Counted from the first letter of the stretch, positions 13,536-25,829 are shown. The stretch: 64,000 bases of DNA from Glandiceps talaboti (GCF_964340395.1 NC_135551.1:18546003-18610002), one strand, 5' to 3'. Notes: generated by a model not told the origin, from the letters alone. Numbers and translations are program-made.

Positions 13536-14055
13536 GTAATTGAAACTCTCTAGTCACTCTGGTTTGGTAGTAATTGAACTCTCTAGTCACTCTGGTTTGG
13601 TAGTAATTGAAACTCTATAGTCACTCTAGTTTAGTAGTAATTGAAACTCTATAGTCACTCTGGTTTGGTAGTAATTGAAACTCTATAGTCACTCTGGTTT
13701 GGTAGTAATTGAAACTATAGTGACTCTGGTTTGGTAGTAATTGAAACTCTATAGTCACTCTGGTTTGGTAGTAATTGAAACTCTACAGTCGGTCACTCTG
13801 GTTTTGGTAGTAATTGAAACTATATAGTCACTCTGGTTTGGTAGTAATTGAAATGCTATAGTCACTCTGGTTTGGTAGTAATTGAAATGCTATAGTCACT
13901 CTGGTTTGGTAGTAATTGAAACTCTACAGTCGGTCACTCTGGTTTTGGTAGTAATTGAAACTATATAGTCACTATGGTTTGGTAGTAATTGAAACTCTAC
14001 AGTCACTCTGGTTTGGTAGTAATTGAAACTCTATAGTCATTCTGGTTTGGTAGTA
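13503..14055 (+). repeat. 34-bp minisatellite, about 16 copies
   Basis: The unit is TAATTGAAACTCTCTAGTCA plus CTCTGGTTTGGTAG. Units differ by C/T changes (CTCTCTAG or CTCTATAG), small deletions and a 4-bp insertion in two copies (CAGTCGGTCAC). The unit equals the end of the adjoining palindromic element. Confidence 0.95.
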
Positions 14056-14243
14056 TAATATGATGCTTCAGTCATACCTATCACAGAGTGGGGGAAAAAA
14101 AAAAGGGGGGGGGGTAATTACGGCTCTTTTCAAAGTAGATTGCCCAAGCTATTAAACAAACTATCAAGATCAATGAGCCTGACCTCTCAAAGGTTCATGT
14201 TGAGATAGACACAATAAAGATAACACACAGACATCACATACAC

Positions 14244-14361
14244 TGTGTGGACTCTTTATTTAGTTAATAATATAAACAGTAACTACAACTACTTTAATTA
14301 CAACAGAATATGTTTCTTTCATGCAGTTACTGTTTATATCACTAAATAAAGAGTCCACACA
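14244..14361. mobile_element. Small foldback element, arms about 40 bp
   Basis: GTGTGGACTCTTTATTTAGT...TATAAACAGTAACT at the left is mirrored by AGTTACTGTTTATATCACTA...AAAGAGTCCACAC at the right, with a spacer of about 38 bp. It has no coding content and is probably a MITE. Confidence 0.65.
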
Positions 14362-14449
14362 ACGTGAAACCTTGTGATCACGCTCACTGATCTTGTTACT
14401 TTGTTTAACAGCTTTGGCAAGCTTGTCCGAAAAGAACTGTAAAATAATG

Positions 14450-14499
14450 TGTTTGTTTGTTTGTTTGTTTGTTTGTTTGTTTGTTTGTTTGTTTGTTTG
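14450..14499 (+). repeat. (GTTT)n microsatellite
   Basis: About 12 perfect GTTT units are present. Confidence 0.95.
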
Positions 14500-15491
14500 G
14501 CATACAACATTCAATGAAGTTCTCTAATAAGGATACTTGCTTAGTGTTTCATTTGCCTATAATATAAGAAGTCTTGTTTTTTGTTCTTATGTATGATTTT
14601 AGAAGCTTCAGATCATCAGCAGTATACTATGAACCCCACGATACACAAGTGTTGTGGCAGACTTGGGTTATTTGCCGGAGTACTTCAAATCCAGTGTTCT
14701 CTGTGGCCGTACTTTCACAAGTGCAGCTAGAAAACACTGCAAACACATAGTGCAAATATCACTGGAACTCATGCAACATGGGATTCTGTTATTATCATTA
14801 CATATGTTTATCCAAACAGCAAATTTCCATAAAAATAACACTTTATGATCACATACTTTCATGTACAATCATGCCCACATATGAATTTGCATGCAGATAG
14901 GTAATAATATTTTGGTTAATGCACTGCAGTGCAAATACCACTAGTATAAGTGTGTGCACCGATGCAAGTAATCTCTGGTGCATATGATATAATATCCTTA
15001 TGTACACCAAGTTATACTGTGGTACTGTGAAAGGCAAAAGATATGCTTCTAGTGACTTAGCTTAGTTCTAAATTTCTCATCATAACAGCTTGAAAATGAT
15101 GGGTTGGCTGGTTCGTTGAATTTTTTTTTTAAATGCATGTATACATAAAAATGATACTTTCAATTCATAATTGTACTTTAAAAGTCTGAATGACTTAGAA
15201 ATGACAAAGTCAGAATGAAACATAGTCAGACAGGTCCAGTCGTAGGGCCACTTATGTAACCATTCCCTACCCTCCATATTAAATCAGAAATAGTGACTAG
15301 ATCTTTCAGACTAAAACAAACTGTGAACCATTTGTGATACCAAATCTCCTAAAAAAACATAAGATGGAAAAAATAAAGATATAACCTTATGTATGAAATG
15401 AAGTGTGATATGACTACTGAGAGAACTCCTTCCTTAGTTTTCATACATGACATCTCAAAGGTTGCATTCACAAAGAAATGGTTGTGGGGAG
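14500..15491. other. No gene seen
   Basis: The segment around 14640-14800 is slightly GC-richer and has overlapping short frames on both strands. Nothing is recognisable. Confidence 0.45.
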
Positions 15492-15630
15492 ATTTTTTTT
15501 TTTTTTTTTTTTTTTGAGGGGGGGGGGGTACTAGAATTTTTTTAAGTATGCTGAGGGGGTATTTGGAATAAATAAGGGTTGCAACTTAAAATCTCTCAAC
15601 ACCCTCAACACCACCCCCACACACATACAT

Positions 15631-15685
<55 letters not shown>

Positions 15686-15706
15686 TACATACATACACAC
15701 ACAAAG
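15492..15706 (+). repeat. Poly-T/poly-G and (CA)n(CATA)n simple repeats
   Basis: A run of about 24 T (15492-15516) is followed by a G run to about 15528. (CA)n lies at about 15631-15680 and CATA units run to about 15697. Confidence 0.93.
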
Positions 15707-18700
15707 GTTTTTGTGGGTGCTGCCTAAATGCATTTCTGACAGTTCCAAGTACTTTAGTTGGCACCTGATAATGAATTAAAAGTGTCATAAACGAGAATCA
15801 GGGTTTCTGAACCGATGACCTTTCACCCCTAATCTCTGAACCAATCTTTGCCCCAACAATTTTACTCAAGAAAAGACTTCTTAACCTAAAGCGACAACTG
15901 TGTTGTAGCTGGAAGCACAGAACAAGAAAAATGTCTGTCTGTTCACTCAAGTGTGAATAATCTTATCTTATAGTTAGCTTTGTACCCTGAGGGTTAAAGT
16001 AGATACATGTCGGTTACGTACAATGTCTTGTCTCTTGTACAGTAAACATGATGAGACAGTTTCAACTTCAGAGTAATATAGTACCCTAAAATAGTACCAA
16101 TGGTGACATTTCCAAAGATTTTAAAAGGTTAGGGATCAATGTGAAAGATTCCGACCACATCATTCTCAGAAACTTTCAAGTAGTGCACCATCCCATAATA
16201 GCATCAATGTTGACATTTTGAAAGATTTTGAAGACGTTGTCTAAGAACATTAGAGTTGCTAACTCACAAGTATCACAGCTAGGAGCTTTGATAATTAGCA
16301 AAGTGGTGTATGTACATAGAACTTGTCAGTTTAGTAAGAAGTAAAGATATTTAGCCTTCAAGCTTAGCTATTTGAAGGTACAAAAAATTTCAGGTTTAGC
16401 AATGGAAAAGATACAGATTTTTTTTTTCAACTTTGTAGTTTAAAAGGGATGTACCTGTAGTTTTCTAGTCTAGCAATGTTACAAGGCAAAAGTTAAAGAT
16501 GTAGTATTTTCCAACTTAGCAAGTTTTATAGAGATTTAAAACTTAGCAAGTGTTTCAAGTAAGAGCTCTTCAACTTAGCAGGTATTGAATTTGTATCGCT
16601 TTCTAATTGGCAAAGTTAAAATACACATTATTCTTAAAACTTCCCCAGCAGCATTGAAGAGACACTTTCCAATGCATACGGTTTTACTGAGTGGTGTAGG
16701 TATATCGGATCAGTTGATAACAGTAAGTGTTGTAGATGAGACCTTTCAAATGCTGTAAATTTAAGGTATAAAGAATAAAGCAGTGTAGCTTTGCAAAACC
16801 TTGCATTGTTATTTTGAGGGTTTTTTTGTTTTTGTTACATTTTTTTCTTTGTTGTTTTGTTTTTTGCTTTACTTTGTTTTGTTTTGTTTTGTTTTGCTTT
16901 TTAATGTTTTTTTTAATAAAAATAAGTGAATGTTTTTATTTATACAAAGGCGAAAAGCAGTACAAAACAGGAAATTGACAGAAAAGAGGAAAGTAAGGGG
17001 GATGAGTCACTCTCAATCATGAAAAGAAAATTAAAAAGAAAAAATATACAATTTACATTGGGTTAAAAGTTCCCATTTCTCATTATAAGTATTTCCTTTG
17101 TACCTAGTCTTCCTTATCAGTAGTTTTACATGCTATTTTATCAGTTATACAGTATTTTACTTTACATGTTTGCAGATTTCAATCCTGCCATAGTGGCTTC
17201 AAGAAGAATCTAGTGTTTATGCAAATTAGATAATCAAATATGAATATCAACATGTCGCTTTAAAAAATTCAACACTGACTACCTAAACTCAACAGATTTG
17301 ACCAAATTTTTTGTAAACAATGATTTAATTGATAATAAATTAATACATTAATTATTGTTAATCATAACTGTATCAATTAATGACAAAATCAACAATCTCA
17401 CACTTGTTGCCATAGTTGTAGCCTACACTTAATTATGCAGATAACCATCTTCAGTGACATATTCATATGCAAATTAGCTAATTATTATTCAAAAGATTGT
17501 GATGAATCTGATTAATGACAGCTTGAAGAGAATACTCGTTATAATTAAATTATGATCACAATTGTTAATATATTTCCTATTGATATGATCAATATTGTGA
17601 AATTTTATTCATATTTATAAATAGTTATAATTCTACATTAAACGTGTGTGCGTGACAATTTATGCAATTCTGTAGTTTATTCATACTATGTATTCTGACA
17701 CACACAGCCTACTCCAACCAGTGAATTTCCATGTGTTATGAATAATATTTTAAGTTGTGTGCTGGTACAATGCTGTTAGGCCTCGTCAGAAAACGTTTCA
17801 TTGTGGAGCATTTTGGCTTACTGGCCAGTGACAAACGATATTCAATGCCATATACATTCAGTTGATGAAACAAGGACTTTTAGAGACAATACATATATAT
17901 CGGCTTTAAAATACATATCCAAGTGGTATTCACTTTTAAAATATTGGATTAAAATCTGAACTCATAAATTCCACAGGCAAACGATAATGTCACTGAATAA
18001 ACACAGTTGTAAATAAAGCTTGTTGATCGAAAAATGGACAAAATAATAGAAATACGACAGCTTGTGTTAGGACTACTGCACAGCTTGGTCGGTCTACCAA
18101 GGATTCTGTTCGCTCCATCGGGTGTCACTACGTACGTTTGTTTCCGTAGCGTAGTATTGTCTGGAGTGTGTTTGTTTAGGCAACAGCTTGCTGTGTAGTT
18201 GTGTGTCACCAATAAATCTGAAGTTACTGCTGTAAACCGGTGCCGTCACAGAAAATAACAAATTGTTCCAATTTTCCATTATAATTTTCGATCACGTTCT
18301 TGTGACTAAACTTAGTGAAATCCAATAGCCATTTCACTATTTAAATTTTGCATCTCTGTGTCATTGTTCGCTGCAGTGTGCGACCTTGCACTGAACTGAC
18401 TAATGAACAGCCGAAGTCACGTTCCTTATGTAATACAGCTCAAACCCATGAATTTGCTTTGAGTAAGAAATTAACCCAAATTTGTGTCGACTGTGGGTAC
18501 TTTTCATTTAAGCATTGAGTTGGATAAAGATATTGTAATCTGTATCCGTCGATAAAATTGCGCGGGATAAAAACACGTGTCTACGATGCAGTGTGACATG
18601 CATAGATCTGCGTATATACGTAGTCAGGTTTCCTATACCAGCAACAGGCAGTTTATAAGCAGTTTTAGTGTCGCTATTTTTTTTTTGTTTCAAAAATTTA

Positions 18701-18829
18701 CATCCAAAAATTAAGGTTTGTCATGGCACCTCTGAAACAATGTATTTTTGACATATATATATGAAAACTACAGAGGGGTTTAAGCCGAAGAACCATTTGG
18801 ATATTGACCACTTGAACGTCGTTCTTCGT
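15707..18829. other. No gene seen
   Basis: AT-rich. It includes a TTTTG-rich stretch (about 16840-16890) and a very AT-rich zone (17220-17660). CpG density rises from about 18060, but no conserved protein was seen in either strand. Confidence 0.45.
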
Positions 18830-19599
<770 letters not shown>

Positions 19600-20619
19600 C
19601 ATGAATATTCTTGACTATTAGTAAATACATCTTCGGCAGATAGGTTAGTACCTACGAAGAAAGTAGGCTGAGGATAAAAATCGTCCCTCCACCATGGCCA
19701 TTCATCGGTGGATAAAATCAACCCTCTCCTGTTCATATAACAATATCAGCCAAAGTCGTTCTTCTCAGCCGTTATTTATTACTTTCTGGAGCAAATTCCA
19801 GTTCACAAGTTCCTGTGGATAAAGTTGTCAATAGACTCCGGATCTTTGAAACGGTGCAAGTAAAAAGCGTGCCCGGGCGAAGGATACAAAACGTGGAAAT
19901 GTTCCTGTCATTCAACGAATTGGATTTTGCTGCAAGGCAATTTTGGGTTTTGACTGCACTCAAGTAAAAACACCGTTTCTGCTTTTGTGAACAGCAAAGA
20001 TCATTTACGATTGTATTCAGTACGGAACACGTACGCCTCAATATTGAAATCCCTACATTGCTGTTTAGAATTTATCTTTGACGAGCTGTGTGTGCACAAA
20101 CAATTCAGGATAAGGTGATCTCTGAGTGAGCCCGAACTAGTACCATGTCGCGAGCACCGGACGAGTGCGAACAGCCACCGATTAGAGGGTGGCTTTGATC
20201 TTTGTTTCCCGGGAAATGTACACCATTCGAGCAGTTTGTTGTCACAAAACATTACAGATGACTTTCTAAATAAATTTGTTTGCAGCGTCCACCAGGGTTC
20301 CATGAATTATTGAAGCTAATGCTGTGTGTCCTTGGCATTCGTATCCCCAGATAACCCCGAGACGACAAAAGCGATGATGTCATTTGATGATGATTGACAG
20401 GCGAAAACGACCTTTCTGGCTCGTTGATTGGTCAAAAGAAAATGTCAGGTGGACCCGTAACTGATACAGATTCCTGGATTGATAAACAAACACTGTGTGA
20501 ATTAGTGAGTCTGGACTGCCAGTCAAGCTGTGGGGAGTTACCATACTTGCATTCCCTCGTTGCCACACACGTTACACTTCTATTTCCATGGAAATTGTTA
20601 CATTTGTTGCAACTTACCG

Positions 20620-20630
20620 CACGTGATTGG
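20620..20630. promoter_or_regulatory. E-box CACGTG joined to inverted CCAAT box
   Basis: CACGTG at 20620-20625 is followed directly by ATTGG (CCAAT on the minus strand) at 20626-20630, about 265 bp before the AHR start codon. This is a typical proximal-promoter pairing for bHLH-ZIP factors and NF-Y. The motif match is exact; function is inferred from position. Confidence 0.4.
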
Positions 20631-20841
20631 CTGATGAGAGCGTTGGTAACTAGTTGCTATCCATCAAGAAAGTTCAGACCAATTTTATGCCGATTTTACA
20701 GGGTTAAAGTTTCGTGCATATCCGAATCATACGATTACCACGTTCCTATTTCATTCAACATCGCCATTGAGTTTCGTTCGTTTGTATATCTCTGGGCTTG
20801 CATCGTGCACAAGTGTCCCCCCCGATCTGGTACGGTGACTA

Positions 20842-20877
20842 AGCTCGCTCGATAATACTAGTATCATTGAGTGAGCT
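20842..20877. promoter_or_regulatory. 36-nt near-perfect palindrome before the AHR start codon
   Basis: Two 18-nt arms meet at TACTAGTA, and 15 of 18 positions are complementary. Two of the three exceptions would be G-U pairs in RNA and the third an A-C mismatch. It ends 14 nt before the ATG at 20892. If transcribed it would form a stable hairpin next to the start codon. As DNA it could be a symmetrical protein-binding site. Confidence 0.55.
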
Positions 20878-20891
20878 GTATTATACACACT

Positions 20892-20929
20892 ATGTACGCC
20901 GGCCGTAAAAGGAGACGACCCGTGAAACG
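20892..20929 (+). CDS. AHR: AHR exon 1, coding part
   Basis: This is the first coding exon of the aryl hydrocarbon receptor, a ligand-activated bHLH-PAS transcription factor that pairs with ARNT in the nucleus. It encodes MYAGRKRRRPVK plus two bases (CG) of a split Arg codon. The R-K-R-R-R-P run matches the basic nuclear-localisation segment at the N-terminus of AHR and AHRR proteins. The exon ends at a consensus donor (AACG|GTAAGG), phase 2. The start is well fixed: an in-frame TGA lies seven codons upstream and no other ATG falls between. The -3 base is A. The intron position just after the basic stretch agrees with what I recall of vertebrate AHR genes. Exon 2 continues the frame. Identity is firm; the transcription start was not determined. 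Confidence 0.88.
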
Positions 20930-21284
20930 GTAAGGACCACGGTATTATGCCATAACTTTGCACGACATGTACTCCCGAGTAAACCAGTTGTGCAACTGCA
21001 CTTATTCATTGTATTGCACTGTGTAAAGCCAGTCTTTAAAACGCGAAGCTAGCTAAAGACCCTTGCGTGACAAAACCCACCATAGTCTCACACAAGTCTG
21101 TTTACACACAGAGCTAGTCGGGCTGTATTGTTGGTCGTTTGATCAATCGCTTAAGCTTCGTCAAACACGCTAAGATCGCTACATAGCGTGAGAGAGAAAT
21201 TACACATCATCATACAATACCTAGATTTAATATATACTATCTAAAAGAAACTATGTTAATTGTAATATGATTTTGTATCGATAG
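20930..21284 (+). other. AHR: AHR intron 1 (355 bp)
   Basis: This GT-AG intron lies between the two AHR exons. It starts GTAAGG and ends CGATAG. It joins a phase-2 split Arg codon (CG|G) and keeps the bHLH frame open. It holds three xenobiotic response element cores, listed separately. It is short compared with the huge second intron. Confidence 0.88.
21063..21190. promoter_or_regulatory. Three XRE/DRE cores in AHR intron 1
   Basis: TTGCGTG lies at 21063-21069 (+), CACGCTA, the complement of TAGCGTG, at 21166-21172 (-), and TAGCGTG at 21184-21190 (+). TNGCGTG is the core bound by AHR:ARNT. The matches are exact; that they act as enhancers is inferred from clustering and from the gene being AHR itself. 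Confidence 0.5.
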
Positions 21285-21475
21285 GGTTCCTCCCAACCAG
21301 GGCAACGGAGAAGTGAAGTCGAACCCGAGCAAACGACATCGGGACCGCCTGAATAAGGAGCTTGACAACTTGGCATCGCTGCTGCCCTTCGACGACGATG
21401 TCATTTCTAAACTTGATAAACTATCGATTTTACGACTCAGTGTTAGTTACCTCCGCAACAAGAGTTTCTTCCAAA
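21285..21475 (+). CDS. AHR: AHR exon 2: bHLH DNA-binding domain
   Basis: The exon follows an ATAG acceptor and ends at A|GTAAGT, phase 1. It encodes residues 13-76. The basic region (about 24-36) reads [13 protein letters not shown], the AHR-family signature. Ser28, His31 and Arg32 correspond to the AHR residues known to contact the TNGC half of the response element. Helix 1 (about 35-46) contains [11 protein letters not shown]. An acidic loop (D49-D51) follows. Helix 2 (about 54-72) contains [17 protein letters not shown], and the exon ends in KSFFQ. This sequence distinguishes AHR/AHRR from other bHLH-PAS classes such as SIM, HIF, CLOCK and ARNT. The PAS-A, PAS-B and transactivation parts are not visible in the window. 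Several residues resemble vertebrate AHRR more than AHR. Since AHRR is generally regarded as a vertebrate paralogue, a single ancestral AHR is the likelier reading. Confidence 0.95.
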
Positions 21476-22006
21476 GTAAGTAAAACTAACATAAATGTGT
21501 ATTTTGTAAGCTTGGAGCTACTTTTGGTCTGTTACGTTCTCGTTGACCCACACTGAGTACGGTCCAACGTTCTATTTGGAACAGTGGGACACCCACCACA
21601 TAATTCAATCAATTGGTGCGTCTGTAACTTCTTATATTTTCTATATTGGCGTTTCATTATTGCGGTTGTTGTCGCATACCAAGAAATTATTTACAGCACA
21701 TCTGCTGTGGAAATGTTATCGCGTATGATAGCTAAATTGTCGTGAAATTACAGCAATCTGTAACCAGTCTGTATTACCACACTGCCAGGGGCAGAATTGT
21801 TTCCCCTGGACTGGTTTTGCGGTTCTTGCGTAGTTTGTTCGTAGACTTTAATCATAGCCCACAACCACATATTCAAAATCTAAAACTTCATAGCCTAACT
21901 ATAGACTGTAACTGTAGTTGGGTAGTCTAGCTATTAATGTCTGAATTTTAGTCAGCTCAGTTTGTTAGATCATGCATGGCACTCCAGCTCTCAGGTCGGT
22001 TTGTAG

Positions 22007-22177
22007 CACGCAACGTGTCGAACTGTACTTTGCGTTATCCAAAGCCCAGCCCGTTGCCGTTGTTCGGAATTATATTTACCAGTTTATTTTTACCCAAGTA
22101 TTTTGCTACCTGTCCTTATAATGTACACTTCTAAATAGAACAAGAGAACACCCACGCAAACCAAAATAAACACGCTA
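22007..22177 (-). promoter_or_regulatory. Three XRE/DRE cores in the start of intron 2
   Basis: CACGCAA occurs at 22007-22013 and 22153-22159, and CACGCTA at 22171-22177. All read TNGCGTG on the minus strand. They lie 0.5-0.7 kb downstream of the bHLH exon, in the same CpG-richer zone as the intron 1 sites. Confidence 0.45.
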
Positions 22178-22796
22178 ACATAACAAAGAGTCTCAGTTTT
22201 AACTTAAAACTTGGAAAAGTATGGATTAAAATTCACATATGCCAGCCTACTACACCTGGCACGATTGAAGACATCTACGTCGCTCGCGAGCCTGTTTTTT
22301 TCAGTGCCTACTATAAGCTTATACGTCGTGGTTTATTAATGTATCTGTGCCAACCTAGTGTGTCCTCAAACTTTGAGCTTGGTGACACACATTTACTTGT
22401 TTGTTTAGTCCCCATTCTGGACGCTATGCCATGTTTGTGCGAGGCTTTTTCAAGCCCCAGAGATCGGCTGGTCGAGCTATAGTATTTCAGTGGTGGGCAC
22501 GGTGTTGAGAGACACGCACCACGTTGGACTGACGACAGATGCGGGTCTAGTCTCGCCACATTTTCTTTCCCTGATCAACTAAACATATTTTGACTGTATG
22601 TTCATAACATTCCTCCTTTAAATTGTTATAATATTACCGAACGACAACTTTTGCAGAACACTAAAAATTACTAGCACTAATCGCTAAACATGGATGTCGT
22701 CTGCGTTCCACTTCTTTTCTAAGCTCGATCCGTAAAAATGATGAATGTTCCCAGCGAGATTTCCCCCAAAACGCGCGCTGTTCCGAGATGAAAGCT

Positions 22797-22803
22797 TTGC
22801 GTG
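22797..22803 (+). promoter_or_regulatory. XRE/DRE core
   Basis: TTGCGTG is an exact core match and the rightmost of the seven sites near the AHR 5' end. Confidence 0.4.
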
Positions 22804-24957
22804 TGTCCTCAAAATTGTTTTGTTTGCCAATGTGATTAGTTTTAAGACCGGCCGTAATTGTCGACAGTTAAGTGTTAATCGCCTTTTGTTTAGTTACAAC
22901 TCGGTCAATGTTTAACAATTGCTGTTTACTTTGTGACCGTTGCGGCTGCCATAACGTACTACTGTGCAGCAACTAAGCGAGCCGTGCCCTTACAGAGAAT
23001 CTTCACACCTCGACGCTGCCTCTATCATTTTTTTCGTCTTAAAACCGTAAAGAAAGCATGTTTTATTCCCCTTTTAAAGAATCTGTTGTTTATTTGCAAC
23101 ATTTACAATTTGGCATTAGCGAAATAAAGAACATGCGTTGTAGCTGGGAGGGGCGAACAAGCACGACTCAATGAAAATATTTTACATGCTCCGCCTAGGG
23201 GTTGTCGAAGGGGTTGAACTTCATTCATTCATAAATTTAACTTCAGAAAACTACGGTACAAAACGAAAGGGTTTGTTCATAGTCACGTTGTTACACTTTG
23301 TTTCAAGGTAAATACCAAGAAGAGAAAATTCAGCACACAAAAAATAGATTATTTGAGCTCGATTTTTAAAAATAAAAATGGTTGAAAACGAGCATTGTGA
23401 ATGTGTGGTGTTTCAATTGCTTAAACCTGGCAGTGGTTCACTTTGAACGTGCTGTACCAGTAATAGAAAGAGAACCACCTTGTTTTGATCTCAAAACAAT
23501 AAAAATGAAATATTTACTGTGTAGATGAAAACAAATTGTGTTTTTAGCTCGACTTTTTTTTATCATGATAATTTGACCTATTTCATGGGTATAATAGCTT
23601 ATGAACCATTATGAGACCATGAATATCAAATTGTGCTCCTTCTGGGAAGGTGACAGATCGAATCCTGTCTGTCAAATTTTATCATTTCTATTAACCCACC
23701 TTGACAAGGAAACACAAATAAGTTAAGTTGGGTTATTTTTTTTTCAAGATATTTTTGAAAATTGTATAAAATTTTCTTCCTTACACTCTCTGTCCTTCTC
23801 GAGGCCCATATTGATACATTCTCCGCCATTTTGCAAATCGGATCAACATTTTCTTTGAAAAACATGTCGGTTTTTTTTCATACATTTTTTTTATCTAAAT
23901 AAACATGCCTCCTGTTATTGATCACTTGTCAGTATAATAATGTGTTCAACTGTTGATAGATAATGATACAACCAGGTATTTTTGCAGAGGAAAAGACAAA
24001 AATAACCGATCATTGTAAAAGAGTCGGTCAGTGACATGATAGTTGTAAGTGCATCTTTTCAAGGTCGGTCAGGGACATCTTGATCAGGTTGTTTCTACAA
24101 ATGCATTTTTTTTTCTTTCAGGTATAAAATGCAAAATTTATCAGTTATAACAACAACATATATGTTAAAACTGACTGAAGCAAAATTCATGTTATGAACA
24201 CTTTTGTTTGATGTGAACGAAAACTGATTAGATAAAAATAAAAGTGTTCTCTGCGTGTCTGTTATGTTAGGATGTTTTCTGCAATGTGCAACTGTCTAAC
24301 AATTAGACACGATGAATTAAATACAACATCTAACAAATTTTCAAGGATTTTATCTGTCATTTAATATATGGGTTTGAGAATTCTTGCAAATAACGATAGA
24401 ATACGATTTAGAATACATAAAAGTCTCCGGCCTAGAGTAGAATGTAAGATTTTGTAAAAAGATGGTAAAATCTATCCTTTTATGGTCAAACATTGCAGTA
24501 AAATATCTAGAATTCTACAACAACATTACCAACTGTTTTTCTGGTTGTTTTTCTGACACTAGAGAAAAAAAGAGTCATGTTAATAGGGTCATGTTTGTAT
24601 TTCCCCAAAATGTTGATACATTTTTGTGTGAATTGACAAAAAATTGTAAACTTTTGCTCGTGAAAAATAGACAGGAGTGATGGAGAAGTATTTGGCAAGG
24701 CTTTCTTTCAATATAATGTTGCCAGAATTTAGGAAAAAATCTAGATATTGTAGGTTTATTGTTTTCTGTCTTCAAGTTGGGTTTATAATATCCAGTCCTG
24801 TAAAGTTCTAAAAAAAACTTAATAAAAAAAACCTTTGTATATTTTGCACCACGAAAGTTTGCTGTGTTATAATGCCATGTGTCGTGTCGTATGGCTAGCC
24901 CAAATGACAAATTGAATTTTTAGCCACATTTTCCTGAACTATAGTTCGACATAATTT
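22804..24957. other. Intronic sequence, nothing recognised
   Basis: The CpG-richer character fades by about 23.2 kb and AT-rich sequence follows. No exon with a PAS-like frame was seen. Confidence 0.45.
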
Positions 24958-25300
24958 AAAGAAAGGTTTTGTATCAACTGAATGCAGTTTGATGGCCCAA
25001 CATTGATTTATTGCCCAAAATCTGAAAATTTATATTTTCGAAAAATCATCCACTATGCTAGTTTCAGAGTTTAATTCGATAACAGTTCATTTTGACCAAA
25101 ATATGAAAATTTAGATTTTCAAAAACTTTCTGTGTCTTTGATATGATTCAAAGAAAGGTGTCTATCAACAGAATGCAGTTTGATGCCCTCAACATTGATT
25201 TTTTTAAACTAAAATCTGAAAAGCTATTTTTTTCAAAAACATCCACTTTTTGTGCTAGTTTCAGAGTGTAATTTGGATGACGTTTCATTACGATTTTTTC
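24958..25300 (+). repeat. Diverged tandem duplication, period about 190 bp
   Basis: AAAGAAAGGTTTTGTATCAA...GAATGCAGTTTGATG at 24958 recurs as AAAGAAAGGTGTCTATCAAC...GAATGCAGTTTGATG at about 25150. Both are followed by ATCCACT and GCTAGTTTCAGAG. Confidence 0.7.
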
Positions 25301-25829
25301 CCCAGAGACTCCATGTTGACAAATTTTACATTCACCCAAAAAATCATGGAAAAAATCACTAATTTTCCATCTAAGATTTTCATGAGGAAGTCTTGTAGGC
25401 TTGGAGATCTGTATTCTGAATTTTTTGTAGTAAATTTATTAGTGAACTTGTAGGAAAATATATGGGATGTAGCCTAATATGGCTGTCGAGTTTGTAATGA
25501 AAATGTTCAGTTTTCAAACATGGGTGGATTACCCTATTGTGTAACACCAGAAACAACATTTATTTTATAAGAATACAATTTTGTGTCAGTCAATCTAGGA
25601 ACCCACATAAAGTAACTGGTCACATTCATTGATGTCAAGCGATTGATTTTCCATTCTGACGTTACTAGAATTTGGTTCAGTTTTGTCAGTTTATTCATTT
25701 AGCAAAAATCTTTTCTGGTGACGGAGGTTGGAAAACATGGCCATGCAGATCGTTCTGGATGACTTTTAGTTATACATATTGAGCAAAGATTTTTAGAATC
25801 TTTGTGTTATATGTTAAAACAGACTTCTG

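Larger units (their letters stand above)
19600..20891 (+). promoter_or_regulatory. AHR: AHR 5' flank, promoter and 5' UTR zone
   Basis: This stretch is visibly richer in G+C and CpG than the DNA to its left, and the CpG-rich character continues to about 23.2 kb. Inverted CCAAT boxes (ATTGG) occur at 20427-20431 and 20626-20630. The second abuts a perfect E-box CACGTG at 20620-20625. No clear TATA box was placed. The open frames here (for example 153 codons at 20394-20855) resemble no known protein and are probably chance in GC-richer DNA. The transcription start site is unknown. Confidence 0.5.

Noticed and set aside
20394-20855. 153-codon + strand frame just upstream of AHR
   Set aside because: No recognisable domain. 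It sits in the GC-richer promoter zone where long chance frames are expected, and it is out of frame with and separate from AHR exon 1.
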